This document shows, one piece after another, positions 40,146-40,685 of a stretch of 40,685 nt of DNA; position 1 is the stretch's first letter, and each line of letters begins with the position of its first letter. The stretch lies in the NCBI GenBank assembly GCA_016866495.1, contig VGMG01000005.1:1-40685 (forward strand). The letters are read 5' to 3'. The stretch comes from Chlamydiota bacterium. Its GTDB lineage: Bacteria > Chlamydiota > Chlamydiia > Chlamydiales > RGXB01. The position numbers were made by a program, and so were the translations under genes. The notes beneath the pieces were generated by a model. The model saw nothing but the letters and a program-made list of their open reading frames with translations, ran no database searches and was not told the DNA's origin.

Positions 40146-40274
40146 TCTTTTTTATGGAAGAATTAACAACCTAAAAGACCAAAAGAGTTACGAATTCCGA
40201 TAAATCAAATAGGCTATTTCTCGACGACGACCGAGGTCTTTTTAAAAAATTTTTTTTAATGGAGAAACAAAAAA

Positions 40275-40685
40275 ATGGATAATTTCCATCAACAAACAAT
40301 GCAAGATGTTGCAACTGATACACCGCCAGGTTTTGTTTCTATTACTGAGGCGGCTCGTATTAACAATGTAACAAGACAAGCTATTTATGTGGCAATTAAG
40401 CAAAAGAAACTTAAGGCCTACAAGCATTCTACACGTTGGACAATCAGCCTCAAGGATCTGGAAGAGTATAGAAATCAAAAATACTCTAGATTGAAATCTA
40501 CTTTCAATGGTGAGCTTCTTTTTGACAATAACAAGGGTTACTTCTCAGTAGGTCAAGTGGCCAAAATGCTGAATGTGCCAGCTCAAAAAATTTACTACGC
40601 TACACGCGTTGGGATGCTTAAGGCGCACAGAAAAGGTGCTGCTTGGGTTATCAGTGTAGAAGACGTAAATCTTTACAAAGAAAAA
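40275..40685 (+). CDS. euo: EUO-like tandem HTH transcription regulator, 3' end outside window
   Basis: Partial gene, 137 codons with no stop. The protein carries two homologous HTH units of the excisionase/MerR-like type, about residues 19-71 (FVSITEAARINNVTRQAIYV ... RWTISLKDLEEY) and 88-137 (YFSVGQVAKMLNVPAQKIYY ... AWVISVEDVNLY), aligned almost position by position. Chlamydial EUO is an early-expressed repressor of late genes that binds AT-rich sites and has this design; position next to tsp and gltX also matches C. trachomatis. ATG 40275 is preceded by GGAG (40261-40264). An upstream ATG (40259) opens an 8-codon reading frame that overlaps this start. The C-terminal part is not visible. 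Confidence 0.85.
   Translation, partial: MDNFHQQTMQDVATDTPPGFVSITEAARINNVTRQAIYVAIKQKKLKAYKHSTRWTISLKDLEEYRNQKYSRLKSTFNGELLFDNNKGYFSVGQVAKMLNVPAQKIYYATRVGMLKAHRKGAAWVISVEDVNLYKEK

Larger units (their letters stand above)
39734..40274. other. Structured intergenic region between tsp and euo
   Basis: 541 bases with no credible protein gene on either strand; only reading frames of up to about 15 codons are seen. It holds, in order, a minus-strand terminator-like hairpin (39789-39808), a canonical G-quadruplex motif (39859-39889), two hairpins (39913-39933, 39985-39999), a strong plus-strand promoter (40050-40077) and an AT-rich leader of about 190 bases with a 12-bp palindrome. The tsp and euo genes diverge from it. 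Confidence 0.6.

Noticed and set aside
40242-40478. Minus-strand ORF of 78 codons at the window end
   Set aside because: Antisense to the two-HTH euo frame, which has clear protein-family features.
1-40685. CRISPR arrays, insertion sequences, rRNA genes, phage genes
   Set aside because: Looked for regularly spaced repeats, transposase motifs and rRNA segments; none seen.

Overview
The window looks like a chromosomal segment of a chlamydia, most likely an environmental (Parachlamydia/Waddlia/Simkania-like) member of the Chlamydiota rather than Chlamydia itself. Several markers support this: a topoisomerase I carrying a C-terminal SWIB domain, an NTT-type ADP/ATP translocase, a membrane RsbU phosphatase, a tandem-HTH protein of the EUO type, a CT441-like Tsp protease, and a DUF2709 (CT538-like) protein. 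Recalled C. trachomatis neighbourhoods also reappear as blocks: rho-coaE-polA-sppA near pgsA and an NTT; DUF2709-tsaE-exonuclease; eno near rsbU; argS near murA; ispF-cysJ and gltX/tsp/euo. Other bacterial genes (rsgA, engB, epmB, a DUF1343 hydrolase, a GT11-like protein) are interleaved with these blocks.

Layout. 1-1594: 5' part of uvrD on the minus strand. 1797-7847, plus strand: a DUF1343 muropeptide hydrolase overlapping topA, then tRNA-Arg(ACG), a metallo-beta-lactamase hydrolase overlapping a peroxiredoxin, and a secreted GT11-like protein. 7844-10782, minus: a SpoU methyltransferase-rsgA-eno operon, divergent from and overlapping rsbU (10781-12655). 12656-14027, minus: the CCA-adding enzyme preceded by a structured RNA element with its own promoter and terminator. 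14396-15804, plus: three tandem paralogous secreted proteins of unknown function. 15831-25568, minus: a GT28-like glycosyltransferase, rho-coaE-polA, sppA, pgsA, a DedA protein and an NTT transporter with a strong promoter. 25685-29410, minus: DUF2709-tsaE-engB-exonuclease-pgk. argS diverges from this operon across a 14-bp perfect palindrome. 31201-34486, minus: an ATP-grasp protein followed by murA and epmB. The end holds ispF, a CysJ-like reductase, a newly called 53-residue lipoprotein, gltX, tsp, and the start of euo behind a 541-base structured intergenic region.

Functions. Most genes are housekeeping: translation (argS, gltX, tRNA, cca, tsaE, rsgA, engB, epmB), replication and repair (polA, uvrD, topA, exonuclease), glycolysis (eno, pgk), envelope and precursor synthesis (murA, pgsA, ispF) and host interaction (NTT, Tsp). 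tRNA-Arg has no encoded CCA, so it depends on the CCA-adding enzyme in the same window. The most novel-looking items are the ~141-nt RNA element upstream of cca, the tandem secreted-protein triplet, the ATP-grasp protein directly upstream of murA, the unannotated small lipoprotein, and the G-rich, hairpin-rich region upstream of euo. All functional calls are from reading sequence by eye; no database search was run.
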